A stretch of DNA of 6,944 bases from NCBI GenBank assembly GCA_035542775.1, contig DATKKX010000463.1:1-6944 (forward strand), given 5' to 3'. The stretch comes from DATKKX01 sp035542775. GTDB lineage: Bacteria > Planctomycetota > Phycisphaerae > UBA1845 > UTPLA1. Shown piece by piece: positions 1 to 6,030 of the stretch; position 1 is the first letter of the stretch, and the number at the start of each line of letters is the position of its first letter. The position numbers and the translations under genes are program-made. The notes under the pieces were generated by a model. It saw only the letters and a program-made list of their open reading frames with translations, did no database searches and was not told the DNA's origin.

Positions 1-386
1 GTCTCGGGCTCGTACATCAGCGGCAGCGTGTTGCCGCTCGGCAGGATCGGCGTCGTCGGCAGCAGGTCGGCCGCCTCCGCCCCGAACAGATCGGCGTTGG
101 CGCTCAGGAAGCGCTGCGCGGAATCGTTGGGTGTCTCGCCCATCTCGAAGGTCCGCCCGTACAGGCGGGTGAGCTGCGAGCCTTCGCGATAAAACAAGGT
201 CCCCGGATAGGCCGCCTGCACTCGATCCATGGCCGCCACTTCCGCGGGGCTCACCATGGTCACATCGATCCCCACAGGAGCACTCGGCGTTGCTGTCGGC
301 GTGTCACCCTGTAACTCCTGCGCCGCCGCAGGCATCGTCATCAAGCCGCACAATGCCAATGTGATTACCAGAACGCCCGATTTCAT
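1..386 (-). CDS. Secreted protein with FTP-like propeptide region, N-terminal fragment
   Basis: This is the first 128 codons of a gene that leaves the window on the left. The start ATG (complement of 384-386) is preceded by AGGAG (complement of 395-399) with 8 bases between, a good ribosome binding site. Residues 1-22 form a clear Sec signal peptide: Lys2, a hydrophobic core (VLVITLALCGL), and a likely cut after Ala-Ala-Ala22. Residues 23-45 are Thr/Pro/Ala-rich. From about residue 54 the pattern is a short strand region (GTLFYREGSQLTRLYG, 62-77), then P86, then AQRFLSANADLFGA (90-103). A glycine-ended strand pair followed by 'A..FL..N..LFG' resembles the FTP-type propeptide that precedes thermolysin/fungalysin-like metallopeptidase domains. 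That assignment is inference from a short stretch, since any catalytic domain lies outside the window. It could instead be a secreted protein that only shares this N-terminal module. It is divergent from the operon starting at 726. Confidence 0.8.
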   Translation of the reverse strand, partial: MKSGVLVITLALCGLMTMPAAAQELQGDTPTATPSAPVGIDVTMVSPAEVAAMDRVQAAYPGTLFYREGSQLTRLYGRTFEMGETPNDSAQRFLSANADLFGAEAADLLPTTPILPSGNTLPLMYEPE

Positions 387-394
387 GAGCGCAA

Positions 395-399
395 CTCCT
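395..399 (-). promoter_or_regulatory. Ribosome binding site of the leftward gene
   Basis: The complement reads AGGAG, 8 bases upstream of the ATG at 386-384. It fixes the start of the leftward secreted protein, which is also supported by the signal peptide that begins at that ATG. Confidence 0.7.
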
Positions 400-476
400 A
401 ACTATGAAGAGAAATGAAAAGTGCCACGAGCGTGCCCGAGGCTCTCCTCCAAGCCCCCGCTCCCACATTCCCGTGA

Positions 477-492
477 CGGACGATATCGACCG
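477..492. promoter_or_regulatory. Imperfect 16-bp dyad, possible operator
   Basis: The sequence CGGACGATATCGACCG is symmetric at 7 of 8 base pairs (A/A mismatch at 480/489) around a perfect CGATATCG core. It lies about 90 bases upstream of the leftward ATG and 235 bases upstream of the rightward start. It could be bound by a dimeric regulator of either gene, but dyads of this length also occur by chance and no regulator gene is visible. Confidence 0.25.
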
Positions 493-594
493 CCCGCCAC
501 CCCGTCAGCCCGCGGGGCAGTTCGGTGACATGCCCGCATCGCGCTGGCACCATTGTAACAAAACCGGGCGCAATCCCCAAGGATTCATTTCCAG

Positions 595-623
595 TTGAAA
601 CAAGGCCGAAAATCGACGAAAAT
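595..623 (+). promoter_or_regulatory. Weak sigma70-like promoter candidate for the operon
   Basis: TTGAAA (595-600, five of six matches to TTGACA) is followed after 17 bases by GAAAAT (618-623, four of six matches to TATAAT). This would give an untranslated leader of roughly 95 bases before the start at 726. The -10 element is one of two CGAAAAT copies (607-613 and 617-623) spaced 10 bases apart. The match is modest, and planctomycete promoters are poorly predicted by the E. coli consensus. Confidence 0.25.
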
Positions 624-725
624 GAAGTGGCTTGCTCGGACGCATCGGTGGAGCATTGCCGAAGACGGGCTTCCGGCTGTCGAATCACGTGCGTGGCGGT
701 GGTTCGTCCGAGGGGCGAGGATGCC

Positions 726-3308
726 ATGATGTTGAGGACGGCTCTGCGCCGGGGGGCGGTGCCCCTCGTGATTTGGTCGGCCGCAATGGCTTTTGCTGTG
801 GTCGCTCCAGGGGATGCAGACGCTTGCGATCCAGCGGAGCCGAACCAGACATCGCAGCCAGCCTCCCGGCCAGCACCCCAAGCAGCTTCCCAACCGGCGT
901 CTCAAGCCACCCCCAGGGCAGCATCGCAGCCAGCGTCCCAACCGAGCTCGAAACCCACGACACAGCCCTCCTCTCAACCGGCCTCCCAGCCGGTCTTGAA
1001 GCCTGCGTCCGGACCGATATCGAAACCGACTTCTCAGCCGACATCCCAACGGGCTCAGCCAGGCACCTCACAACCTCAGGGCAAACCGACCCCGACTTCC
1101 GCCCCCAAACCTGCTTCCGTCCCTGCCATCGCCCCATCGCCCCCGGCGCCACAGCCACTCACGGCCATCATCGAGTCCTCGCCCGCTTCGGCAATCTCCT
1201 TTGAGACGGGCGTGATGGCGGTGCTGGACAAATACGGCTGCAACGCCGCCGCGTGCCATGGGGCACCCGGCGGGAAGGGGGGCCTGGCGTTGTCGATGTT
1301 CGGGGCCTACCCAGCAGACGACTACGCCGCCATTACCAAGTCATCAGAGGGACGAAGGGTCAATCCGGTCGAACCGAGCAAAAGCTTGCTGCTTCAGAAA
1401 GCGACAGGTGCGATGACCCATAAGGGCGGCGCGCTTGTCCTGCCGGGCTCTCGGGATGCTGAAGCACTGGCGGCGTGGCTGGGCCAAGGCGCCGCATGGC
1501 GCGGGACGAAAGCTGCTCAGCTTACCGGCATCGAGGTTGGCACCCGCGAACTCACGCTGAAGAAAGGCGAGTCCGGCGAGGTCGCCGTAACGGCCGTCTT
1601 CTCCGATGGCGGCCGTGGCGATGTGTCCGACGAAGCCCGCTATCGATCCACTGATGATGGCGTGGCTGCGGTCAAGGAAGGCCGGATTGAGGCGTGCAAC
1701 TTCGGGCAAGCCACCATCGTGGTGAGCTACCTGCGACGCACGGCGCTCATTTCGATCATGGTCCCGCAGCCCTTGGAGCCGGCTTTTCCGAAGACGCCGG
1801 AGAACAACGAAATCGACAAGCTCGTCTTCGCCCGTCTCAAGGTCCTCGGTGTGCCGCCCTCGCAGTTGGCCTCGGACGAGGAATTTGTCCGCCGCGTCTA
1901 TCTGGACGTCATCGGACTGCTGCCGAAACCTGATGAGGCCCGCTCCTTTCTGGGCGACCCAGACCCGCGGAAGCGGGCCAAGCTAATCGACCGCCTGTTG
2001 GAACGGCCGGAGTTCGCCGACTACTGGGCCTTGAAGTGGGGCGACCTGCTGCGGATCAAGAGCGAATACCCGAGCAATCTGTGGCCCAACGGCGTACAGG
2101 CCTACCATCATTGGATCCGCGAGGCCATCGCAAACAACAAGCCTTACGATCAGTTCGTGCGGGAGTTGCTCGTATCCACGGGGAGCAACTTCCGCGACCC
2201 GCCGTGCAACTACTATCGGGCTATTCGCCGGCGCGATCCGCAGGGCTTCGCCGAGGCGACAGCGCTGGTGTTCCTGGGGGCCCGACTGGAGTGTGCCCGT
2301 TGCCACGCTCATCCGATCGAGACCTGGACGCGCGACGACGACTTGGGGATGGCTGCGTTTTTCCCCCAGGTGCGGTTCAAGAACACTCAGGAGTGGAAAG
2401 AGGAGATCGTCTTTCTCGATCCCGATGCGGTCTTTCGGCACTCGAACACGCTTCAGCCGATCGCGCCCAAGGTACTAGGCAGCCCCGCGACCCAGGTGGA
2501 AAAAGGTGAGGATCCTCGAGCGAGGTTTGCGGCGAAGCTTACTGCGCCGGACAACCCCTGGTTCGCGCGGAACATCGTTAATCGCGTGTGGTTCTGGCTG
2601 CTGGGGCGGGGGATTGTTCACGAGGTGGACGACCTGCGGCCGACCAATCCGCCGTCCAACCCGGAGTTGCTGACGTATCTCGAACGCGAGTTGGTCAGCC
2701 ACAAGTACGACCTGAAGCACATCTTCCGCCTGGTGCTCAACTCGCGGGTCTACCAGCTTTCCTCACGGTCGAACGAGTGGAACGTCCAGGACGTGGCGTT
2801 ATTCTCCCACTATCCGATCAAGCGTCTCGGGGCCGAGCAGCTCCTGGATGCCATCGGGCAGGTCACGGAGACTTCCGAAGATTTCACCAGTGCGATCCCG
2901 GAGCCGTACACCGTACTGCCCAAAGGCTGGCGGGCGACTCAGTTGTTCGACGGCAGCATCGGCACGCCGTTCCTGGAGCTTTTCGGCCGGCCCTCGCGAG
3001 ACACCGCCTATGAGAGCGAACGCTGCACGCAGGCGTCCATGCATCAGTCGCTCTACATGCTGAGTTCCGCGCAGCTTGAAGCCAAGATCGGCAAGAGCCC
3101 GCGAATCGAGCGGCTGACGAAGTCGGACAAGGGCAACGCGGAGCTGGTGGAGGAAATCTACCTGGCCGCGCTGTCGCGTCTGCCCAACGATGAGGAAAAG
3201 CAGAGGGTGTTGGAGTACGTCGGCGACGATCCCAAGCTTCGCAAGCAGGCCCTTCAGGATCTGATGTGGGCCCTGCTCAATACCAAGGAGTTTATGTTCG
3301 ACCATTGA
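726..3308 (+). CDS. Exported cytochrome c / BIG_2 / PSCyt2 (DUF1549) / PSD1 (DUF1553) protein
   Basis: An 860-residue planctomycete-type protein of unknown reaction, probably haem-binding and outside the cytoplasm. Domain order: Sec signal peptide (1-33, core around PLVIWSAAMAFAVV, cut near Ala-Asp-Ala33); Ser/Gln/Pro/Ala-rich tether (about 41-145); cytochrome-like segment with C172-x4-C177-H178 followed by the family-typical GKGGLALSMFG; BIG_2 Ig-like domain (about 265-345); PSCyt2/DUF1549 (about 361-545), starting with IDKLVFARL and ending near C523-A-R-C526-H527; PSD1/DUF1553 (about 600-855), starting at DNPWFARNIVNRVWFWLLGRG. The frame is open back to 525, but ATG 726 (or the adjacent ATG 729) is chosen because the signal peptide begins there and GAGG (717-720) sits 5-8 bases upstream; the upstream extension is Cys/Arg-rich and not export-like. 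Cys34 directly after the cut is not in a valid lipobox. It is the first gene of the likely operon; the DUF1501 gene follows after 36 bases, a pairing common in planctomycetes. Family assignment is firm; function is not known. Confidence 0.93.
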   Translation: MMLRTALRRGAVPLVIWSAAMAFAVVAPGDADACDPAEPNQTSQPASRPAPQAASQPASQATPRAASQPASQPSSKPTTQPSSQPASQPVLKPASGPISKPTSQPTSQRAQPGTSQPQGKPTPTSAPKPASVPAIAPSPPAPQPLTAIIESSPASAISFETGVMAVLDKYGCNAAACHGAPGGKGGLALSMFGAYPADDYAAITKSSEGRRVNPVEPSKSLLLQKATGAMTHKGGALVLPGSRDAEALAAWLGQGAAWRGTKAAQLTGIEVGTRELTLKKGESGEVAVTAVFSDGGRGDVSDEARYRSTDDGVAAVKEGRIEACNFGQATIVVSYLRRTALISIMVPQPLEPAFPKTPENNEIDKLVFARLKVLGVPPSQLASDEEFVRRVYLDVIGLLPKPDEARSFLGDPDPRKRAKLIDRLLERPEFADYWALKWGDLLRIKSEYPSNLWPNGVQAYHHWIREAIANNKPYDQFVRELLVSTGSNFRDPPCNYYRAIRRRDPQGFAEATALVFLGARLECARCHAHPIETWTRDDDLGMAAFFPQVRFKNTQEWKEEIVFLDPDAVFRHSNTLQPIAPKVLGSPATQVEKGEDPRARFAAKLTAPDNPWFARNIVNRVWFWLLGRGIVHEVDDLRPTNPPSNPELLTYLERELVSHKYDLKHIFRLVLNSRVYQLSSRSNEWNVQDVALFSHYPIKRLGAEQLLDAIGQVTETSEDFTSAIPEPYTVLPKGWRATQLFDGSIGTPFLELFGRPSRDTAYESERCTQASMHQSLYMLSSAQLEAKIGKSPRIERLTKSDKGNAELVEEIYLAALSRLPNDEEKQRVLEYVGDDPKLRKQALQDLMWALLNTKEFMFDH
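846..1112 (+). repeat. Degenerate Ser-Gln-Pro-Ala repeat coding for an extended tether
   Basis: Within the 726-3308 gene, residues 41-129 consist of imperfect 4-residue units such as SQPA, SSKP, TSQP and ASQP. At DNA level the units are 12 bases long, but serine and proline codons vary freely between copies (tca, tcc, tcg, agc; cca, ccc, ccg). The repeat is therefore old and maintained at protein level rather than a fresh slippage product. The stretch lacks hydrophobic residues and should be an unfolded, extended linker holding the haem domains away from the membrane or wall. Confidence 0.8.
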
Positions 3309-3344
3309 CGGCCGCCCGAGTGTGCTGGGCAAGAGAATCTGACC

Positions 3345-4688
3345 ATGTTGGATATTCGGGGAGCGAACTGCGGCTGGAGCGGGCGACTGGGACGGAGAGA
3401 TTTTCTCCGCGTGGGCGCGCTCGGCGTGCTGGGCCTGACGCTGGCCGACTGGTTCAGGCTCAGTGCCCTGGGGCAGGTCCGGGATGATGCCGCCAAAGCC
3501 CGTTCAGTGATCCAGCTCTGGATGGGGGGCGGCCCGTCGCACCTGGACACCTTCGACCCCAAGCCAGGGGCCGGCGAGGAGTACTGCGGGCCGTACAAAA
3601 AGCCTGTTTCCACCAATGTACCGGACATCTCGCTGTGTGAGATGCTGCCGATGATGGCCAAGCAGGCCGACAAGTTCTCCATCCTCCGCGGCATGACCCA
3701 TTCCGCCCCCGGACATGAAACCGCGACCTACATCATGCAGACTGGCACGATGCCTACGGGAGATCTGGTTTATCCTGCGCTGGGCGCCGTGGTGGCACTG
3801 AAGAAGGGCTACGAGGCAGGCTACCAGGGGGCCTTGCCGCCTTATGTGAAGATAACGAATCCGCTGGGGCGATTCTCCGAAACCGGCTTTCTGGGCTCGA
3901 CGTATGGCCCCTTCGCAACCGGCGGCGATCCGAGCGCCAAGGATTTTCGCGTCGGCGGCGTTGCAGGCGGCATGAGCGAACAACGCATGGAGAACCGCCG
4001 CTCGCTCCTGCAGGCGGTGGATATGTTTGCGCGAGATCGCGACGGGGATCGGGATTTTCAGAAGATGGACTCCTACCAGGAGAAAGCCTTCGGCCTGATC
4101 CTCGGCGACGCCAAGAAAGCTTTCGATCTGTCGCAGGAAGACGACAGCGTACGCGACCGTTACGGGCGAAACCGGTTCGGGCAGTCCTGCCTGCTCGCCC
4201 GGCGGCTGGTGGAGAACGGTGTGCTCTTCAGCACCGTCAACTGGGGCGGCTGGGATACGCACAAAGAGCACTTCGAGCGAATGAGCGAGATGCTGCCCAT
4301 GCTCGACCGCGGCTTCTCGGCATTGCTGGAAGATCTTTCGCAGCGAGGGCTGCTCGACTCCACCATGGTGCTGTGGGGCGGAGAGTTCGGGCGGACGCCG
4401 AAGATTCTCTATGAACCGCCTTGGAACGGCGGGCGGGCTCATTATCCCACCGCCTTTTCGTGCGTGGTGGCGGGCGGCGGATTTGCGGGTGGCAAGGTGG
4501 TTGGGGCGACGGATTATCGCGGCGAGAGGGTTCGCGAGCGGCCGATCTACCCGTGGGACCTGGCCGCCAGCATGTATCAATTGCTGGGAATCGATCCTGC
4601 GGGGAAGCTGCCGCACCCCCATGGGTGTGTAGCCTACGTCGTGCCGACCAGTGGACAAAGCGGAGGTCTGCTCAAGGAGATCATGTAG
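3345..4688 (+). CDS. DUF1501 family protein, Tat-exported
   Basis: A full-length (447-residue) DUF1501 protein; the family is related to the alkaline phosphatase/sulfatase superfamily, but no substrate is established. A twin-arginine signal is plain: G16-R17-R18-D-F-L-R followed by the hydrophobic VGALGVLGLTLADWF. This implies folding, perhaps with metal loading, before export. Family motifs in order: W59-M-GGGPSHLD68-TFD71-PKPG; the RGMTHSAPGHE region after residue 110; W303-D304-T305-H306; WGGEFGRTP (344-352); G-R-A365-H366-YP followed by VAGGGFAGGKVVGATD; and a C-terminal HPHG. In relatives I know, the fifth motif usually reads GRDH, so Ala365 is unusual. The start ATG lies just before the Tat motif, with a weak AAGAGA (3331-3336) as possible ribosome binding site. 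It sits 36 bases after the PSCyt2/PSD1 gene and 40 bases before the WD40 gene, consistent with co-transcription. Confidence 0.93.
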   Translation: MLDIRGANCGWSGRLGRRDFLRVGALGVLGLTLADWFRLSALGQVRDDAAKARSVIQLWMGGGPSHLDTFDPKPGAGEEYCGPYKKPVSTNVPDISLCEMLPMMAKQADKFSILRGMTHSAPGHETATYIMQTGTMPTGDLVYPALGAVVALKKGYEAGYQGALPPYVKITNPLGRFSETGFLGSTYGPFATGGDPSAKDFRVGGVAGGMSEQRMENRRSLLQAVDMFARDRDGDRDFQKMDSYQEKAFGLILGDAKKAFDLSQEDDSVRDRYGRNRFGQSCLLARRLVENGVLFSTVNWGGWDTHKEHFERMSEMLPMLDRGFSALLEDLSQRGLLDSTMVLWGGEFGRTPKILYEPPWNGGRAHYPTAFSCVVAGGGFAGGKVVGATDYRGERVRERPIYPWDLAASMYQLLGIDPAGKLPHPHGCVAYVVPTSGQSGGLLKEIM

Positions 4689-4698
4689 GACAAGAGAC

Positions 4699-4712
4699 TG
4701 CGGAGTCCCGCA
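4699..4712 (+). other. Small intergenic inverted repeat
   Basis: TGCGG-AGTC-CCGCA forms a perfect 5-bp stem with a 4-base loop in the 40-base gap between the DUF1501 and WD40 genes, ending just before the ribosome binding site of the latter. No T-run follows, so it is not an intrinsic terminator. It may affect mRNA processing or translation of the WD40 gene, or be chance. Confidence 0.25.
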
Positions 4713-4720
4713 AAAGGGGA
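4713..4720 (+). promoter_or_regulatory. Ribosome binding site deciding the GTG start of the WD40 gene
   Basis: AAAGGGGA lies 8 bases upstream of GTG 4729. This is the best ribosome binding site near the beginning of this frame and matches the point where the signal peptide starts. The earlier in-frame GTG at 4651 has none. Confidence 0.6.
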
Positions 4721-4728
4721 AACGGGTT

Positions 4729-6024
4729 GTGACAGGGCCGTGGAGAACATTCGGACTAGTGGTGCTTGCGGGAGTGGGGCTTTGCGTACCGGCGGGCGCC
4801 CAGAGCACGAAGCCGAGCGAGGAACTGAACAAACAGACACTGGTTCTGCCGATTCCGCTGCCGGGTTCGGGGGGGAAGGACGGCCGCGATTTGCGCTACG
4901 CCATCTCGTTTGGCCCTGCTGTCCCGGTTTCAGCCCTGGTGTTTTCGGCTGATGGTAAGCAGCTTTTCGCCGGCGGCTACGGCGAAGTACTGGTGTGGGA
5001 TCTTGTCAGAGGAAAGCTCGCACGGCGGATTAGAGGCGGATTGTTCGACGGGGCGGTGCGGGATCTGGCTCTGACGGACGACGGCAAGCTGCTCATCGTC
5101 GGTGGGGGGGTACCGGGGCAGGCAGGCACCGTTGTCCTGGTCGATCTCCGGACTGGCAAACAGGTCGCGAGCTTCACCGAGCCGGCCGATGTCGTTCAGC
5201 GCCTGGCGGTCAGCCCCGACGGACAATTCCTCGCCGCCGGCGCCGCTGAACCTAATGTGTACGTGTGGAACATTGCAGAGCGGAAACTGGTTGCAACGCT
5301 CCCCGGTCACGGCGCTGCCGCCGGCGGTGTGGCCTTCAGCATCGACGGCAAGCAGCTCGCCACCGGCGGAACTGATCGCCGAGTGCGCCTGTGGGATGTC
5401 GAAAGCTGGAAGGAAGATGCGAGCATCGCGATGCCTGAGCCGATCACCGACGTGGCCTTTTGTCCGGACGGTCAGCAGATCGGCGTCGCGGTCGCGGGGC
5501 CCACCGAATGGACGATCCGCGTCGTGCGCCTGGCCAATACCAAGGAGGTGCGAGTCTTTTATTCCGGCGGAACGGCGCCCCTCCGCGCCGTCTGGAGCAC
5601 CCGTCCGAACCGGAAAGCCAAGAGGCTGTACATCGGCTGCAACGACAACACTGTCCGGGGCATCGTCGGCCCCGGCATTCCGCCGCCCGTGGTCGCGCGA
5701 GGGCATTCTGATTGGGTGTGCGGGCTGGCGGTCAGCCCGAACGGCAGGCGTATCGCCTCCGGCAGCCTGGATGGCACGGTTCGCCTGTGGAACGAGGCCG
5801 ATGGGCGACCGCTGGCACTGCTGGCGCAACTGACGCCCGATACGGATGAGTGGCTGGTTGCTACGCCGCCGGGCTTTCTGGCTGCGTCCTCGGTCAACAT
5901 GGTGCAGTGGCGGGCCAAGGGTATAGCAACCGCACCAGCCGACCTCACGGCCGCGTTTGCCGATTCGGAGTCTCTCCGCAAAGTGCTGGCCGGCAAGAAG
6001 CTGGCTCCACCCACGATAAAGTGA
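4729..6024 (+). CDS. Exported seven-bladed WD40 repeat protein
   Basis: A 431-residue protein: a Sec signal peptide (1-24, core FGLVVLAGVGLCVPA, cut after Ala-Gly-Ala24), then a beta-propeller, then a short tail. WD40-like blades are at about 64-97 (W90-D91), 108-140 (ending VDL), 155-182 (W180), 193-223 (G193-H194 ... W222-D223), 239-268, 284-314 (degenerate, no WD) and 325-360 (G325-H326 ... W354). Repeated S-x-DGK or SPDG turns mark the blades. The tail (about 373-398) has a W-L-V-A-T-P-P-G-F ... Q-W-R pattern resembling the W..xTP.G ... WR.G segment that follows propellers in many bacterial WD40 proteins. GTG 4729 is preferred over in-frame GTG 4651 because of the ribosome binding site and signal peptide. 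Propellers bind proteins or ligands, so a scaffold or binding role outside the cytoplasm is likely; the partner is unknown. The next gene begins 6 bases after the stop. Confidence 0.9.
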   Translation: MTGPWRTFGLVVLAGVGLCVPAGAQSTKPSEELNKQTLVLPIPLPGSGGKDGRDLRYAISFGPAVPVSALVFSADGKQLFAGGYGEVLVWDLVRGKLARRIRGGLFDGAVRDLALTDDGKLLIVGGGVPGQAGTVVLVDLRTGKQVASFTEPADVVQRLAVSPDGQFLAAGAAEPNVYVWNIAERKLVATLPGHGAAAGGVAFSIDGKQLATGGTDRRVRLWDVESWKEDASIAMPEPITDVAFCPDGQQIGVAVAGPTEWTIRVVRLANTKEVRVFYSGGTAPLRAVWSTRPNRKAKRLYIGCNDNTVRGIVGPGIPPPVVARGHSDWVCGLAVSPNGRRIASGSLDGTVRLWNEADGRPLALLAQLTPDTDEWLVATPPGFLAASSVNMVQWRAKGIATAPADLTAAFADSESLRKVLAGKKLAPPTIK

Positions 6025-6030
6025 GGATCG

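Larger units (their letters stand above)
387..725. other. Divergent intergenic region
   Basis: About 340 bases separate the leftward secreted-protein gene from the rightward operon, so it should carry promoters for both. Seen here: an imperfect dyad at 477-492, a small TTGT-A-ACAA dyad at 553-561, a 5-bp inverted repeat AATCC/GGATT at 572-585, a weak promoter-like pair at 595-623, and two GAGG-like ribosome-binding stretches just before 726. Open frames crossing it (for example 404-598, and the upstream extension of the big gene from 525) encode Arg/Pro/Cys-rich sequence with no signal peptide and look non-coding. No RNA gene was recognised. Confidence 0.6.

Noticed and set aside
404..598. 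Small 64-codon frame in the intergenic region
   Set aside because: Arg/Pro-rich, no ribosome binding site, no hydrophobic segment, and it overlaps likely promoter DNA.
525..725. Upstream extension of the PSCyt2/PSD1 gene to GTG 525
   Set aside because: It would bury the signal peptide 67 residues inside the protein, and it encodes Cys/Arg-rich sequence without homology-like features; ATG 726 has a ribosome binding site and export signal.
816..827. Lipobox at Cys34 of the PSCyt2/PSD1 protein
   Set aside because: The preceding residues Ala-Asp-Ala do not fit the lipobox, because Asp at -2 and Ala at -3 are unfavourable; an ordinary signal peptidase cut is likelier.
846..1112. CRISPR-like or tandem DNA repeat array
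   Set aside because: The periodicity comes from 4-residue protein units with variable codons inside an open frame; there are no identical repeats or unique spacers.
4674..4688. AAGGAG followed by ATG TAG at the end of the DUF1501 gene, as a start-stop mini-ORF or the site for the next gene
   Set aside because: The bases encode the normal Lys-Glu-Ile-Met C-terminus, and the WD40 start is about 50 bases further on with its own ribosome binding site.
4699..4712. Intrinsic terminator between the DUF1501 and WD40 genes
   Set aside because: The stem is only 5 bp and is followed by A/G-rich sequence instead of a T-run.
3504..4832. 442-codon open frame antisense to the DUF1501 gene
   Set aside because: It is the mirror of a strongly supported gene in GC-rich DNA, is rich in His/Arg/Pro with no recognisable domain, and has no export signal or ribosome binding site.
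5103..5111. G homopolymer run in the WD40 gene as a possible frameshift
   Set aside because: The frame is intact on both sides, with WD40 repeats continuing; no sign of a broken gene.
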